Shown here piece after piece: positions 17,121-25,707 of a DNA stretch of 64,000 bases. The DNA comes from Novosphingobium ginsenosidimutans. GTDB taxonomy: Bacteria > Pseudomonadota > Alphaproteobacteria > Sphingomonadales > Sphingomonadaceae. Numbering within the stretch: the stretch's first letter is position 1; every line of letters begins with the position of its first letter. A model generated the notes under the pieces. It was not told the origin of the DNA, did no database searches, and was given only the letters and a program-made list of their open reading frames with translations. The translations under genes were made by a program, and so were the position numbers. The stretch covers positions 744,001 through 808,000 of the forward strand of contig NZ_CP042345.1 of NCBI RefSeq assembly GCF_007954425.1, read 5' to 3'.

Positions 17121-18297
17121 TGCGCCGGTGGCTTAGCGCCCTGGTTCGCCGCCTTCCACTCCATTGCCGCGCGGACCCGATTTTCAACCGACGGATGGGT
17201 GTAGAACAGCATCTCTTGAAGCCGGGTCGGGCGCGGGTAGCGGTACTCTGCCGTCTTGACCAGGGCACTGGCGAGGGCATCAGGTTCGCGCACCGTCGCG
17301 AGCGAGTAAGCATCGGCCTCGCTTTCGCCGATCCTGGTCAGGCTGTTGGTAAGCGGCTGTGCCAGAAGGGACAGCACGGCGGTTACCGCCATGAACACCG
17401 GCAGACCGCGTGCTTCGCCCAGTTGTGCATCGCTGCCCAGCAACCGGGCGGCGGGGGGAACAGGCGGTTAAGCAGGAAAAACATGATCATCGCCAGTAAC
17501 GGGAAGATCACCACGTAGCGCCAGATATGGCCCAGCTTGTAATGGCCGGCCTCGTGCCCGGTGACGGCCCGGACCTCGGCCAGCGAAGCTTCCTTCAAGG
17601 CGACATCGCTGATCGCGATCCGCGCAGTCGGGCCGATGCCGGAAACATTGGCGGTAAACCGTTCGGATTGACGCGAGCCGTCGTACATGAAGATCCGGTC
17701 GTGCGGGATGCCAACATCGTCGGCAATCTGTTCCAGCGCAGTGCGAACCGGGCCGGGCGGGACCGGCTTGTAATCGTTGAACATCGGCTCGATCACGCTC
17801 GGCGCGGCCATGACCATCAGCGCCATGCTGACCGCCGCCAACCCGCCACCCCACATCCACCAGCGTGCACCGGTCTTGCGGATCAGAGCATAGATGCCGA
17901 GCATGAACAGGCCAGCCAGGAGGACTGAGATCGCCTCGCTAAGCGCCCATTGCCCCAGAAAATCGCCCAGCGGCTGCTTCGACAGGTCATAGGCGTGCTG
18001 CCGCTGCCAGTCGGTATAAATGGTCCAGGGCAGAGCGATCAGGTCGCCCAGGGCAAAGGCAGCAGCGCTGACCGTGAAGGTCATGAGCGCCCAGCTGCGT
18101 CCAGAGAGCCGGTCCGTCAGCCGGTCGAGCAGCCGCGAACGGACGATCAGCCAGACGACCAACAGCGAGACGCAAAGACCGGCCAGCAAGAGCCAGTGAT
18201 TGCCGGTGGTATAGGCATGGGCCTTGGCCAGTGCCTCAGGCCCGAGGCTGTCGATATAGCGGGCAGTCTCAGCGGCCGGCGAAAGGGTAACGGTCAT
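17117..18297 (-). pseudogene. M48 (Ste24-like) metalloprotease, disrupted by a frameshift
   Basis: Two overlapping reading frames together encode one M48A/CAAX-prenyl-protease-like membrane protease of about 393 residues. The first (18297 to 17383) holds the N-terminal membrane helices and the zinc motif HEAGHYKLGH. The second (17443 to 17117) holds the third zinc ligand region RIGESEADAYSL and the C-terminal TPR-like end (TRLQEMLFYTHPSVENR). The frame is lost at a run of six G on the + strand (17453-17458). One extra base there would restore LFPPAARLLGSDAQLG. Start 18297 has GGAGAG upstream. It may be a sequencing error, a phase-variable tract or a true pseudogene. Confidence 0.85.
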
Positions 18298-18362
18298 GAT
18301 CGGCTCTCCCCCCATGAGACTGTGTTAATCGGACAATACAGAAAGCCGGAAAGCACACAAGA

Positions 18363-19091
18363 TCAGAGGTCCAGCACTTCGCCCATCCGATAACGGCCCG
18401 CTGGCTTACCGACGAGCCATTGCGCCGCGCGCACCGCACCCTTGGCGAAGATCGTGCGGTTTTCGGCCAGATGCGTCAGCGAAATGCGCTCATCCGCGCC
18501 GAGGAAGTGGACCGTGTGATCGCCAGCGACGGATCCGCCCCGCAGGCTCGCAAAGCCGATCTCGCCGGACTGGCGCGCTCCGGTGACGCCGTCACGTCCG
18601 CGCGCGCTGTGGCCCGCCAGATCAAGCCCGCGCCCAGCAGCAGCAGCCTCGCCCAGCAGCAGGGCCGTGCCGGAGGGCGCATCGACCTTCATGCGGTGGT
18701 GCGTTTCAGAAATCTCGATGTCCCAGTCTTCGCCCAGCCGGCTTGCCGCCTCCCGCACCAGATGCGCCAGCAAGGTGACGCCCAGCGAGGTATTGCCGGT
18801 CTGAAGCACGGCGATCTGCCCGGCGGCATTGTCGCAGAGCCAGTGGTGGCGCTCTTCCAGACCAGTAGTGCCAACCACGATCGGTACGCCAGCCGCCATT
18901 GCTGCGTCGAGATTACCCTCGAGTGCAGCCGGAGCCGAGAAATCGACCAGCACGTCGCTCTGCGCCGCCAGCGCCGCGACATCGCCCCCCTTGTCGACCC
19001 CGCCAGCCAGTTCCTGGCCCGCCGCCGCGATCGCGTCAGCCAGTGCCTGACCCATGCGCCCCGCGCTGCCGATAATCCCGATTCTTGCCAT
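18363..19091 (-). CDS. dapB: 4-hydroxy-tetrahydrodipicolinate reductase
   Basis: Reduces hydroxy-tetrahydrodipicolinate with NAD(P)H in the diaminopimelate/lysine pathway. The Rossmann start is IGIIGSAGRMGQALA, followed by VDFSAPAAL and VGTTGLEE. The family signature HHRMKVDAPSGTAL contains the catalytic His and the Lys/Thr substrate contacts. About 242 residues, normal or slightly short. The frame opens at 19103; ATG 19091 has GGGG 6-9 nt upstream. It is divergent from the sirtuin gene, with 26 bp between starts. Confidence 0.95.
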   Translation of the reverse strand: MARIGIIGSAGRMGQALADAIAAAGQELAGGVDKGGDVAALAAQSDVLVDFSAPAALEGNLDAAMAAGVPIVVGTTGLEERHHWLCDNAAGQIAVLQTGNTSLGVTLLAHLVREAASRLGEDWDIEISETHHRMKVDAPSGTALLLGEAAAAGRGLDLAGHSARGRDGVTGARQSGEIGFASLRGGSVAGDHTVHFLGADERISLTHLAENRTIFAKGAVRAAQWLVGKPAGRYRMGEVLDL

Positions 19092-19117
19092 TGCCGTCCC
19101 CACTCGAGGCGTGCTTC

Positions 19118-19825
19118 ATGGGCGACATGAGCCAAATCCGCAACATCGTGATCCTGACCGGCGCCGGGATCAGCGCCGAAAGCGGCATCGACACCTTTCG
19201 CGGCGGCGGCGGACTGTGGGAGCAGCACCGCGTGGAGGATGTGGCCACGCCAGAAGCCTTCGCCCGAGATCCCAATCTGGTGCTGCGGTTCTATGACATG
19301 CGGCGCGAGGCAATCCAGGAGAAGCTGCCTAACGCCGCCCACTTCGCCCTCGCCGAGCTCGACGCCAAGTGGCAGGGCAACCTGCTGATCGTCACCCAAA
19401 ACGTTGATGACCTGCACGAGCGTGGCGGCGCGCGCCGCGTGCTGCACATGCATGGCGAGCATCTGAAGGCCTGGTGCACTTCGTGCGATGTCCGCTCGCA
19501 CTGGCGCGGAACGCTGCTTGATCGCCCGCCCTGCCCGGTGTGCCAGGCCCGCACCCTGCGTCCCGACGTGGTCTGGTTCGGCGAGATGCCCTATCGCATG
19601 GGTGAGATCTATGGCGCACTGCGCGAGGCGGACCTGTTTGTTTCAATCGGCACTTCGGGTGCAGTCTATCCCGCTGCGGGCTTCGTGCAGAATGCGCGTG
19701 AGCTGGGCGTGCAGACGCTGGAGCTCAACCTTGAGCGGTCGCAAGGATCCGCGCTGTTCCATGAAACCAGGCTTGGCCCGGCGACCGAAGTGGTGCCGGC
19801 CTGGGTGGCGGAAATGATCCAGTGA
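19118..19825 (+). CDS. cobB: NAD-dependent protein deacylase (sirtuin)
   Basis: A class III sirtuin that removes acyl groups from lysines using NAD+. Visible are GAGISAESGIDTFR (NAD loop), TQNVDDLHERGG, the catalytic His in HMHGEH, zinc Cys pairs CTSC and CPVC, and VVWFGEMP. The helix FYDMRRE keeps the Tyr-x-x-Arg pair that in SIRT5 and CobB accepts succinyl and malonyl lysine, so desuccinylase activity is predicted. ATG 19118 is chosen because GAGG sits about 8 nt before it. The TGA overlaps the GTG of the next gene. Confidence 0.92.
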   Translation: MGDMSQIRNIVILTGAGISAESGIDTFRGGGGLWEQHRVEDVATPEAFARDPNLVLRFYDMRREAIQEKLPNAAHFALAELDAKWQGNLLIVTQNVDDLHERGGARRVLHMHGEHLKAWCTSCDVRSHWRGTLLDRPPCPVCQARTLRPDVVWFGEMPYRMGEIYGALREADLFVSIGTSGAVYPAAGFVQNARELGVQTLELNLERSQGSALFHETRLGPATEVVPAWVAEMIQ

Positions 19826-20160
19826 CCATCCATTCCGGGTCGTGTCATTGCGGCGCAGTTCGGCTGGCGCTTGATAGCGAGCCGGAAAATGCCGCGGAAT
19901 GCAATTGCTCGCTGTGCCGCCGCGTCGCCGCGCTCTGGCACTATTGCCCGCCGTCGCAGCTTCGGGTGACCGGTGACCTGGCTGGCTATGTCCAGGGTGA
20001 CCGGACGCTGACCACCTGGCGCTGCGCCAATTGCGGCAATGTTACGCACTGGACTGCTTTCGATCCGGACTACCCCAGGGTCGGGGTAAACCTGCGGCTG
20101 TTCGATCCGGCGCTGTGGCAGGACCTTCCGCGCAAAATGATCGACAGCGCCAGCTACTAA
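19822..20160 (+). CDS. GFA/Mss4-like zinc-binding protein
   Basis: A 112-residue protein of the GFA (glutathione-dependent formaldehyde-activating enzyme-like) fold. Its zinc ligands appear in order as SCHCGAV, CNCSLCRR and CANCGN. Most such small members are not true formaldehyde enzymes and have no known substrate. The start is a GTG overlapping the sirtuin stop (GTGA), so the two are probably co-translated. It converges on moeB with a 4-nt stop overlap. Confidence 0.85.
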   Translation: MTIHSGSCHCGAVRLALDSEPENAAECNCSLCRRVAALWHYCPPSQLRVTGDLAGYVQGDRTLTTWRCANCGNVTHWTAFDPDYPRVGVNLRLFDPALWQDLPRKMIDSASY

Positions 20161-20927
20161 GCGGCTGAGCAGCCGCGGCACTCCGGATCCTTGACGATCC
20201 GCATGGTCCGCAGCGCCGGGGCCAGACCATCAAGCAAGTGGACCTTGCCCCATTGCGGATCGCCCATGGCGGCGTGGCCGCTGGTTAGCACACGCACCGC
20301 ATGCATCGCCGCAAAGGTACCGACCCAGCCGGCCATCGCCCCCAATACGCCATCGGCAGCGCAAGTGTCGCAATCCTCGGCATCGAAGGCATCTCCCACG
20401 AAACAGCGGTAGCAGCTGTGGCCCTCCAGGTGCCCGGCAAAGTTTGCCACCTGCCCCTGGAAACGGCCCAGCGCCGCGCTGGTCAGTGGCACGCCCAGCT
20501 TTACACAGGCATCCGACACGGCCAGGCGAGTCGCGAAGTTGTCACACCCGTCGAGCACAAGGGTAGCGCCTTCGAGGAGCGGCGCGGCGTTTAGCCCCCC
20601 CAACCTCCCTGCGATCGCGCGCACCTCGATGGCACTGTCGAACCGCCGGACCCAGTCTGCAGCGACTTCGGCCTTGGGGCGGTTCAGATCTGCCTCGGTG
20701 AAGATCGTCTGGCGTTGCAGGTTGGTAAGGTCGACCACGTCATCGTCGATCAGCGTCAGCCGCCCTACACCCGCTCCGGCAAGGTATTGCAGCGCCGGCG
20801 AGCCAATTCCGCCGCAGCCCACCAGCACGACATGCGCCTGGCTCAGGGCGACCTGCCCGGCCCCGCCAAGTTCAGGCAACACGATATGGCGGGCAAAGCG
20901 GTCCAGGCGTTTGGGGGCGAGCGTCAT
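20157..20927 (-). CDS. moeB: MoeB/ThiF/HesA-type E1-like adenylyltransferase
   Basis: An ATP-dependent enzyme that adenylates the C-terminal Gly-Gly of a ubiquitin-like sulfur carrier (MoaD or ThiS). It has the Rossmann motif VGCGGIGSPALQYLAGAGVG, the family run DDDVVDLTNLQRQ, substrate contacts in VLDGCDNFATR, a CxxC pair (CYRC) and a final CRGC that together form a zinc site, and CDTCAADGVLG near the catalytic Cys position. At 256 residues it lacks the C-terminal rhodanese domain. Molybdopterin versus thiamin service cannot be decided, since no mo- or thi- gene is adjacent. Confidence 0.85.
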   Translation of the reverse strand: MTLAPKRLDRFARHIVLPELGGAGQVALSQAHVVLVGCGGIGSPALQYLAGAGVGRLTLIDDDVVDLTNLQRQTIFTEADLNRPKAEVAADWVRRFDSAIEVRAIAGRLGGLNAAPLLEGATLVLDGCDNFATRLAVSDACVKLGVPLTSAALGRFQGQVANFAGHLEGHSCYRCFVGDAFDAEDCDTCAADGVLGAMAGWVGTFAAMHAVRVLTSGHAAMGDPQWGKVHLLDGLAPALRTMRIVKDPECRGCSAA

Positions 20928-21000
20928 ACCGGCGTTCCTTAGGGTCGATTGGCCCGCGTCGCAAAGGAAGTCTCTTGCCCCGTCCGCATCGATGCGGCAC

Positions 21001-21016
21001 CTAATCGATCAATTAA
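21001..21016. promoter_or_regulatory. Operator-like palindrome before the acyl-CoA synthetase operon
   Basis: CTAATCGATCAATTAA is a 16-bp near-palindrome that ends 20 bp before the ATG of the acyl-CoA synthetase gene. It resembles the perfect dyad TTAATCGGTCGATTAA at 49155, with 3 differences. Its position suggests a repressor site blocking transcription or its start. Confidence 0.5.
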
Positions 21017-21035
21017 AACGATTACGGGACGAGGA

Positions 21036-22727
21036 ATGCATTACGCACAATTGCGCCAGGTGCGCGAGGAGCTGACCGGGCCGGGTGGCCCCTTTGAAAT
21101 CGTCGAAGCCCAGGTGCTGGGCCACAAGATGAAGGTCTACAAGAATGCGCCGCCCTCGGGCCGCGAGTTCTGGCTCTCCACCGCTGCCTTTGGCCCGCGC
21201 GACTACATTGTCTATCAAGGTGAACGGCTGACTTACGCCCGGGCGCACGACCAGGTCCGGGCCGTGACAGCTTGGCTCTGGGAGCAGGGCGTCCGTCCTG
21301 GTGACCGGGTTGCCATCGCCATGCGCAACTATCCCGAATGGATGCTGATCTACTGGGCCTGCCTGTGCATTGGTGTCGCCGCGGTTGGCACCAATGCCTG
21401 GTGGACGCCCGAAGAGCTTGACTATGCGCTGGCCGATTCGGCCCCGAAGGTGATCTTCGCCGATGCCGAGCGGCTGGCGCGGCTGGCCGAATGCACGGGG
21501 GATGCGGCAAAGGTCACCACCGTCGCGGTTCGCGCCCAGGGGTCCGGCACAGTCCCGTGGGAGGATGTGATCGCCCACCCCGGCGCCATGCCAGCGGTGA
21601 CGGTTGATCCCGATAGCGATGCCTGCATCTTCTACACCAGCGGCACGACCGGCCATCCCAAGGGTGCGCAGCTGACCCATCGCGGCTGCATTTCCAACCT
21701 GATGAACTTGCTCTACGCCGGCGCTTCGAGCGGCATGGCGACCGAGCGCGGCGGCGGCGCGGCAATCCCGGCCGAACCGCCGATCCCGGCGACCCTGGTC
21801 ACCACCCCGCTGTTCCACGTCACCGCCAATAACTGCGCCGCCTATGCCGCAACGGCCCAGGGCGGGAAGATGGTGCTGATGTACCGCTGGGACGCCGGTG
21901 AAGCGCTCAAGCTGATCGAGGCCGAGCGCTGCAACGGCCTCTCAGGCGTACCGGTGATGGCGCGCGAGCTGATCAACCACCCGGATTTCGACAAGTACGA
22001 TACCTCCAGCCTGCTCAACATGTCGGGCGGCGGGGCACAGGTGCCGCCGGATCAGGTCGGCGCGATTGACCGGAAGATCCCTTCGGCCCGCCCCTCAACC
22101 GGCTATGGCATGACCGAGACCTGCGGGATCATCACCTCAGTCGGCGGGGATTTCTTCGTCGACCGCCCGAACAGCGCCGGCCCGGCCATGCCCAACTTCG
22201 AGGTGAAGTGTGTCGATGATGACGGCAACACCGTGCCGCAGGGCGAAGTGGGAGAGCTCTGGGTCAAGGGCTCCTCGGTGATCAAGGGCTACCTCAATCG
22301 GCCCGATGCAAACGAAGCCTCGTTCACCGATGGCTGGCTCCACACCGGCGACGTCGCCCGGATCGACGAGGACGGCTTCATCTATATCGTCGACCGCAAG
22401 AAGGACATGGTCCTGCGCGGCGGGGAGAACGTCTATTGTACCGAAGTTGAGGCTGGCATCTACCGCCACCCGGCCGTGGCCGAGTGCTGCGTGTTCGGCG
22501 TGCCGGACGAGCGGCTGGGCGAGGAAGTGGGCGTCGCCGTCGTGCTGAAGCCTGGCGAGTCGCTTGATTCTGAAGGGCTGCGCACGCACTGCCTGGCGGT
22601 CATGGCCAAGCACAAGGTGCCGCGCTTCGTCTGGTTCCGCGACGAGGCCCTGCCCCGTAACGCCAACGGCAAGTTCCTGCGGCGTGAACTGCGCGACGAG
22701 TTGTCACGCCAGGCCGAGGAGGCCTGA
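21036..22727 (+). CDS. Class I adenylate-forming enzyme, probable acyl-CoA synthetase
   Basis: An AMP-binding ligase of about 563 residues that activates a carboxylic acid as acyl-AMP and then the CoA thioester. The P-loop is YTSGTTGHPKGAQLTHRG, A5 is TGYGMTETCG, the hinge is YIVDRKKDMVLRGGENVY, and the C-terminal catalytic Lys is in NANGKFLRRELRD. Substrate cannot be read from sequence; long-chain, branched or aromatic acids are possible. ATG 21036 is preferred over upstream in-frame starts because those lie across the operator. It is followed by an SDR gene 2 bp later. Confidence 0.88.
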   Translation: MHYAQLRQVREELTGPGGPFEIVEAQVLGHKMKVYKNAPPSGREFWLSTAAFGPRDYIVYQGERLTYARAHDQVRAVTAWLWEQGVRPGDRVAIAMRNYPEWMLIYWACLCIGVAAVGTNAWWTPEELDYALADSAPKVIFADAERLARLAECTGDAAKVTTVAVRAQGSGTVPWEDVIAHPGAMPAVTVDPDSDACIFYTSGTTGHPKGAQLTHRGCISNLMNLLYAGASSGMATERGGGAAIPAEPPIPATLVTTPLFHVTANNCAAYAATAQGGKMVLMYRWDAGEALKLIEAERCNGLSGVPVMARELINHPDFDKYDTSSLLNMSGGGAQVPPDQVGAIDRKIPSARPSTGYGMTETCGIITSVGGDFFVDRPNSAGPAMPNFEVKCVDDDGNTVPQGEVGELWVKGSSVIKGYLNRPDANEASFTDGWLHTGDVARIDEDGFIYIVDRKKDMVLRGGENVYCTEVEAGIYRHPAVAECCVFGVPDERLGEEVGVAVVLKPGESLDSEGLRTHCLAVMAKHKVPRFVWFRDEALPRNANGKFLRRELRDELSRQAEEA

Positions 22728-22729
22728 TC

Positions 22730-23500
22730 ATGGGTGACCTCGACGGACGGATCGCTATGGTCACTGGTGCCTCGCGCGGGCTTGGCGCGGCAACGGCGCG
22801 GGCTCTGGCGGCGGCTGGCGCCAAGGTGGCGGTGACGGACTTGTCTGCGCCCGAAGACCTCGCCGCCGAGATCGGCGGGATCGCCCGCGCGCAGGACGTG
22901 ACCAGCGAGTCCGACTGGGCCGCGACAATGGACTGGATCAAGGCCGAGCTTGGCGGCCTGGACGTGCTCGTCAACAACGCCGGCCTCTGGCTGTTCAAGC
23001 CGATCCTCGAAACCACGCTGGATGACTGGCGCAGGCTTCATGCGGTCAATGTCGAAGGCGTTTTCCTCGGCACCCGCGCGGCGATCCCGCTTCTGGCCGA
23101 ACGCGCCCACCTGTGGCGCGGCGGCACGGCGATCGTGAATCTCTCGTCGGTCGCCGGGATCGAAGGGGCAGCCGGCGGAACCTGCTACAACAGCACCAAG
23201 GGCGCCGTCCGGCTCTTCACCAAGGGCTGCGCCCGGGAACTGGCAGCGGCGCGGGTCCGCGTCAATTCGGTCCATCCGGGCGTGATCGATACCGATATGG
23301 GCCGCAAGCTGATTGACGATTTCGCCGGGGCGCAAGGCGTCGGCAACAATGAAAGCCTTGCGGCGGTCTCGGCGCTGCATCCGCTTGGCCACCTGGGCGA
23401 GCCGCAGAATGTGGCCGATGCGGTGGTATTCTTGGCAAGCGACCGCGCGGCCTTCACCACCGGCAGCGAACTGATCGTCGACGGCGGGATGACGTCCTAG
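22730..23500 (+). CDS. Short-chain dehydrogenase/reductase
   Basis: A 256-residue classical SDR. The cofactor motif is TGASRGLGAAT, followed by NNAG in VLVNNAGLW, the catalytic Ser in NLSSVAGIEG and YNSTKG (Y-x3-K), and the late PGVIDTDM and a C-terminal IVDGGMTS. The Asp in AVTDLSA at the end of strand 2 points to NAD(H). It is probably a 3-hydroxyacyl or alcohol dehydrogenase acting with the upstream acyl-CoA synthetase, given the 2-bp spacing. Confidence 0.88.
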   Translation: MGDLDGRIAMVTGASRGLGAATARALAAAGAKVAVTDLSAPEDLAAEIGGIARAQDVTSESDWAATMDWIKAELGGLDVLVNNAGLWLFKPILETTLDDWRRLHAVNVEGVFLGTRAAIPLLAERAHLWRGGTAIVNLSSVAGIEGAAGGTCYNSTKGAVRLFTKGCARELAAARVRVNSVHPGVIDTDMGRKLIDDFAGAQGVGNNESLAAVSALHPLGHLGEPQNVADAVVFLASDRAAFTTGSELIVDGGMTS

Positions 23501-23601
23501 GCTCCAGAAGCGGGAAGAGCGGCGCGGGCGCTCGACGCGCCGCTGTTGACTGTATTACATATCTATGTCACCTGGCTGCTTACGCCAGGAGGTCATGAGC
23601 T

Positions 23602-24873
23602 ATGGCAGGACGGAGATTCTACGGTGCGATGTTCGGGCTGGTGCTCGGCCTCGCCCAGCCGGCAGGCGCGGAGCCGATGCTGCCACCGCAGGCGCCAGTA
23701 GAGGTCTTGCCGCTGGAGATCACCATCGAAGGCCTCGGCGGCGCGGGCGGGGAGCGGCTGCGCAGTGAGCTGAGCGATGTCCAATTCGTGGCGGTGGGCG
23801 AGGATCATGGCTTTGCCGAGCCGCCGCGACTGGCCGCCGCGCTGGGGCAGGAGCTTGCCCAAACGAAGGGCGCCCCGGTCCATCACGCGGTGGAAGTCGG
23901 ACCGCACACGGTCGACAAAGTCGCCAACGTACTGCGTGCAGAAGGCCTCGTCGGGCTCGACGCGATCGTTGACGACCAGCCGTCGATCATGCCGTTCCTT
24001 GCCAATCTCGACGACGCTTCGCTGGCGCTGCCCTATGCCCGCGCCGGGCGACTGTGGGGGATCGACCAGGAATTCATAGGCTCGGGACCGATGCTCTACG
24101 CCCTGCTCGCCGCGCGCGCCCACGATCCTGAACTGCGCCGGACGCTGGGCGCCTGGCGCGATTCCGACCGCGCCGCGCTGGCTGCGGGGCAGTTCGACAA
24201 GGTCTCGCTTAGTTCGCTCGCCCGGGCTGACTTCGCGCGGCTACGGCAGGGTTTCAGCGACGATCCGGAGGCGCTGCAAATGGTCGATGCGCTGGCCGAG
24301 AGCGCGCGAATCTATCAGTACAACGACGTCGAGCGCTATTTCGAGAACAACGACGAGCGCGGCAAGCTGATGGCGGCCTATTTTCTCGCCCGCTACCGCG
24401 CCGCCAAGGGCCCGCCTCCGCGGGTGCTTTTCAAGATGGGCGCCTATCACCTGGGGCGCGGGATCACCCCGACTTCGATCTTCGATCTCGGTTCGCTGCT
24501 GCCGGGCCTTGCGGCGGCCTCGGGCAAGCGTTCGCTGCACATCGCAGTCGTCCCAATTGCGGGTCAGGTGCGCGCGATCGCACCGGGTCCGCAGGGCCTG
24601 ACCAAGGTTTCAGCCTATGATGAGGACGTTGTGGCAAAACTGCTCGCCGGCGCAGGGATCGAGCTCGACAGCCTGCCCGCGCAAGGCCTCGCCCTGATCC
24701 CGCTCGAACCGATCCGCCAGCGGATGAGCGGCAAGGTCCGCCGTGAGCTACCCGAGTTCGCGCGGTTCATGCTGCTCGGCTTCGACTATCTGGTGACAAC
24801 GCGAGATGCCAAAGCGGCTACCCACTTCGAAGCGTGGGAGCCAGGCATGGAATCCCGGCTAGTCTTGCAATGA
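23602..24873 (+). CDS. Exported ChaN/erythromycin-esterase-like protein, function unknown
   Basis: A 423-residue protein with a signal peptide (GAMFGLVLGLAQPAGA). The motif FVAVGEDHGFAEPPRLAAAL, a later HHAVEVGP and FKMGAYHLGRG resemble the Glu/His-bearing core of the EreA/ChaN-like superfamily, which includes erythromycin esterases, haem-binding ChaN and Tiki proteases. The spacing GEDHG is tighter than the esterase GEaTHG. No specific substrate can be assigned. AGGAGG lies about 9 nt before the ATG. Upstream is a 101-bp gap; downstream is a convergent small membrane protein. Confidence 0.6.
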   Translation: MAGRRFYGAMFGLVLGLAQPAGAEPMLPPQAPVEVLPLEITIEGLGGAGGERLRSELSDVQFVAVGEDHGFAEPPRLAAALGQELAQTKGAPVHHAVEVGPHTVDKVANVLRAEGLVGLDAIVDDQPSIMPFLANLDDASLALPYARAGRLWGIDQEFIGSGPMLYALLAARAHDPELRRTLGAWRDSDRAALAAGQFDKVSLSSLARADFARLRQGFSDDPEALQMVDALAESARIYQYNDVERYFENNDERGKLMAAYFLARYRAAKGPPPRVLFKMGAYHLGRGITPTSIFDLGSLLPGLAAASGKRSLHIAVVPIAGQVRAIAPGPQGLTKVSAYDEDVVAKLLAGAGIELDSLPAQGLALIPLEPIRQRMSGKVRRELPEFARFMLLGFDYLVTTRDAKAATHFEAWEPGMESRLVLQ

Positions 24874-24900
24874 GACTGGAACTTGCGGCGAGTATGCTGA

Positions 24901-25248
24901 TTAGCCCGCCTTAGTCCGCCCTTCGCCAAGCAGCAGCACCTTCATGTCGCCGCGCGCACGGCCGGTGTGGACCAGCAGGTAGATCGACAGGAACAGCATT
25001 CCGCCAAAGAAGGCGATCAGCCCCAGCGCCAGCCCGCCGGCGCTGAACTGGTGGCGCCAAGAGACCCACAGCGCGGAGAGCGCGAGGAAGCACATGAAAT
25101 CGAGATTGAACTGACCGGGCCAGCCCATTTCGGCCATGTCACCGAGGAACACGGGCAGCAGGTTCCAGCCATGATTTGCGATCGTCACGCTGGTGTAGCT
25201 GGCAATCACGATCAGGCAGGTGAGCAGAAACAGGCGTAACAGGGTCAT
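24901..25248 (-). CDS. Small four-helix membrane protein (DUF2834-like?)
   Basis: A 115-residue hydrophobic protein with about three or four membrane segments: RLFLLTCLIVIASYTSVTIA, a middle segment around LDFMCFLALSALWVSW, and LALGLIAFFGGMLFLSIYLL. Loops carry an Asp/Asn-rich turn (QFNLDF). The shape recalls DUF2834-type proteins, but the match is not firm. It is the second gene of a pair 12 bp after 25261-25641, controlled by the adjacent TetR site. Confidence 0.6.
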   Translation of the reverse strand: MTLLRLFLLTCLIVIASYTSVTIANHGWNLLPVFLGDMAEMGWPGQFNLDFMCFLALSALWVSWRHQFSAGGLALGLIAFFGGMLFLSIYLLVHTGRARGDMKVLLLGEGRTKAG

Positions 25249-25260
25249 GATCGATCTCCC

Positions 25261-25641
25261 TCAGAGGGTGCGAGTTTCAAGGTAGCGGCAGCGGGCGAAC
25301 ATTGCGGCGAGGCCAATGCAGCCCGTGGCGCAGATCAAGGCGAGCCAGGGCCAGGGGCGCATGCCGGCAGCGCGAGCGCGCGGCAGCAGCAAGGTCCAGC
25401 CAATCGCAATGGCAATCAGCAGATCGAACCAGACCTGGTTGCCCCAGGCGTCTTGGGTGTGATTGGGCCAAAAGCCCAGCGGCCCCTCGGCGGCTACGGT
25501 GTAAAGCGACCAGACCAGAAACACCCCGCAGACCAGCGCCGCAAATTGCCAGCCATTCGAGGCGCGCAGGCCTTCGCGGATCGTTGTCAATAGAAACAGC
25601 ACCAGTGCAGCGATCGGTAGGACCGGATATAGCGCGTCCAT
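25261..25641 (-). CDS. Small multi-helix membrane protein (DUF2834-like?)
   Basis: A 126-residue protein with four hydrophobic segments: ALYPVLPIAALVLFLLTTI, FAALVCGVFLVWSLYTVAA, VWFDLLIAIAIGWTLLLPRA and PWLALICATGCIGLAAMFA. The order 'WFDLLIA...LLPRAR..GMRPWPW' recalls DUF2834-type small membrane proteins. ATG 25641 is chosen because the longer frame runs back through the TetR operators. It is the first gene of the regulated pair and divergent from the TetR gene. Confidence 0.6.
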   Translation of the reverse strand: MDALYPVLPIAALVLFLLTTIREGLRASNGWQFAALVCGVFLVWSLYTVAAEGPLGFWPNHTQDAWGNQVWFDLLIAIAIGWTLLLPRARAAGMRPWPWLALICATGCIGLAAMFARCRYLETRTL

Positions 25642-25655
25642 GGTGAACGACTCCT

Positions 25656-25698
25656 TGTAGCAACTGCTACATGGTATCCGAATGTAACGAGTGCTACA
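25656..25698. promoter_or_regulatory. Double TetR operator in a divergent promoter region
   Basis: Two near-identical 16-bp dyads lie in the 66-bp gap between the divergent genes: TGTAGCAACTGCTACA (25656-25671) and TGTAACGAGTGCTACA (25683-25698). The first has perfect 6-bp arms; the second has one arm mismatch. Centres are 27 bp apart. The second ends 9 bp before the TetR ATG and the first 14 bp from the membrane-gene ATG, so autoregulation plus repression of the pair is inferred. Confidence 0.75.
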
Positions 25699-25707
25699 AG
25701 AGGCAAG

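Noticed and set aside
18320..18340. TTAATCGG half-site before the M48 gene as a third copy of the shared operator
   Set aside because: There is no matching second arm, so it is not a dyad.
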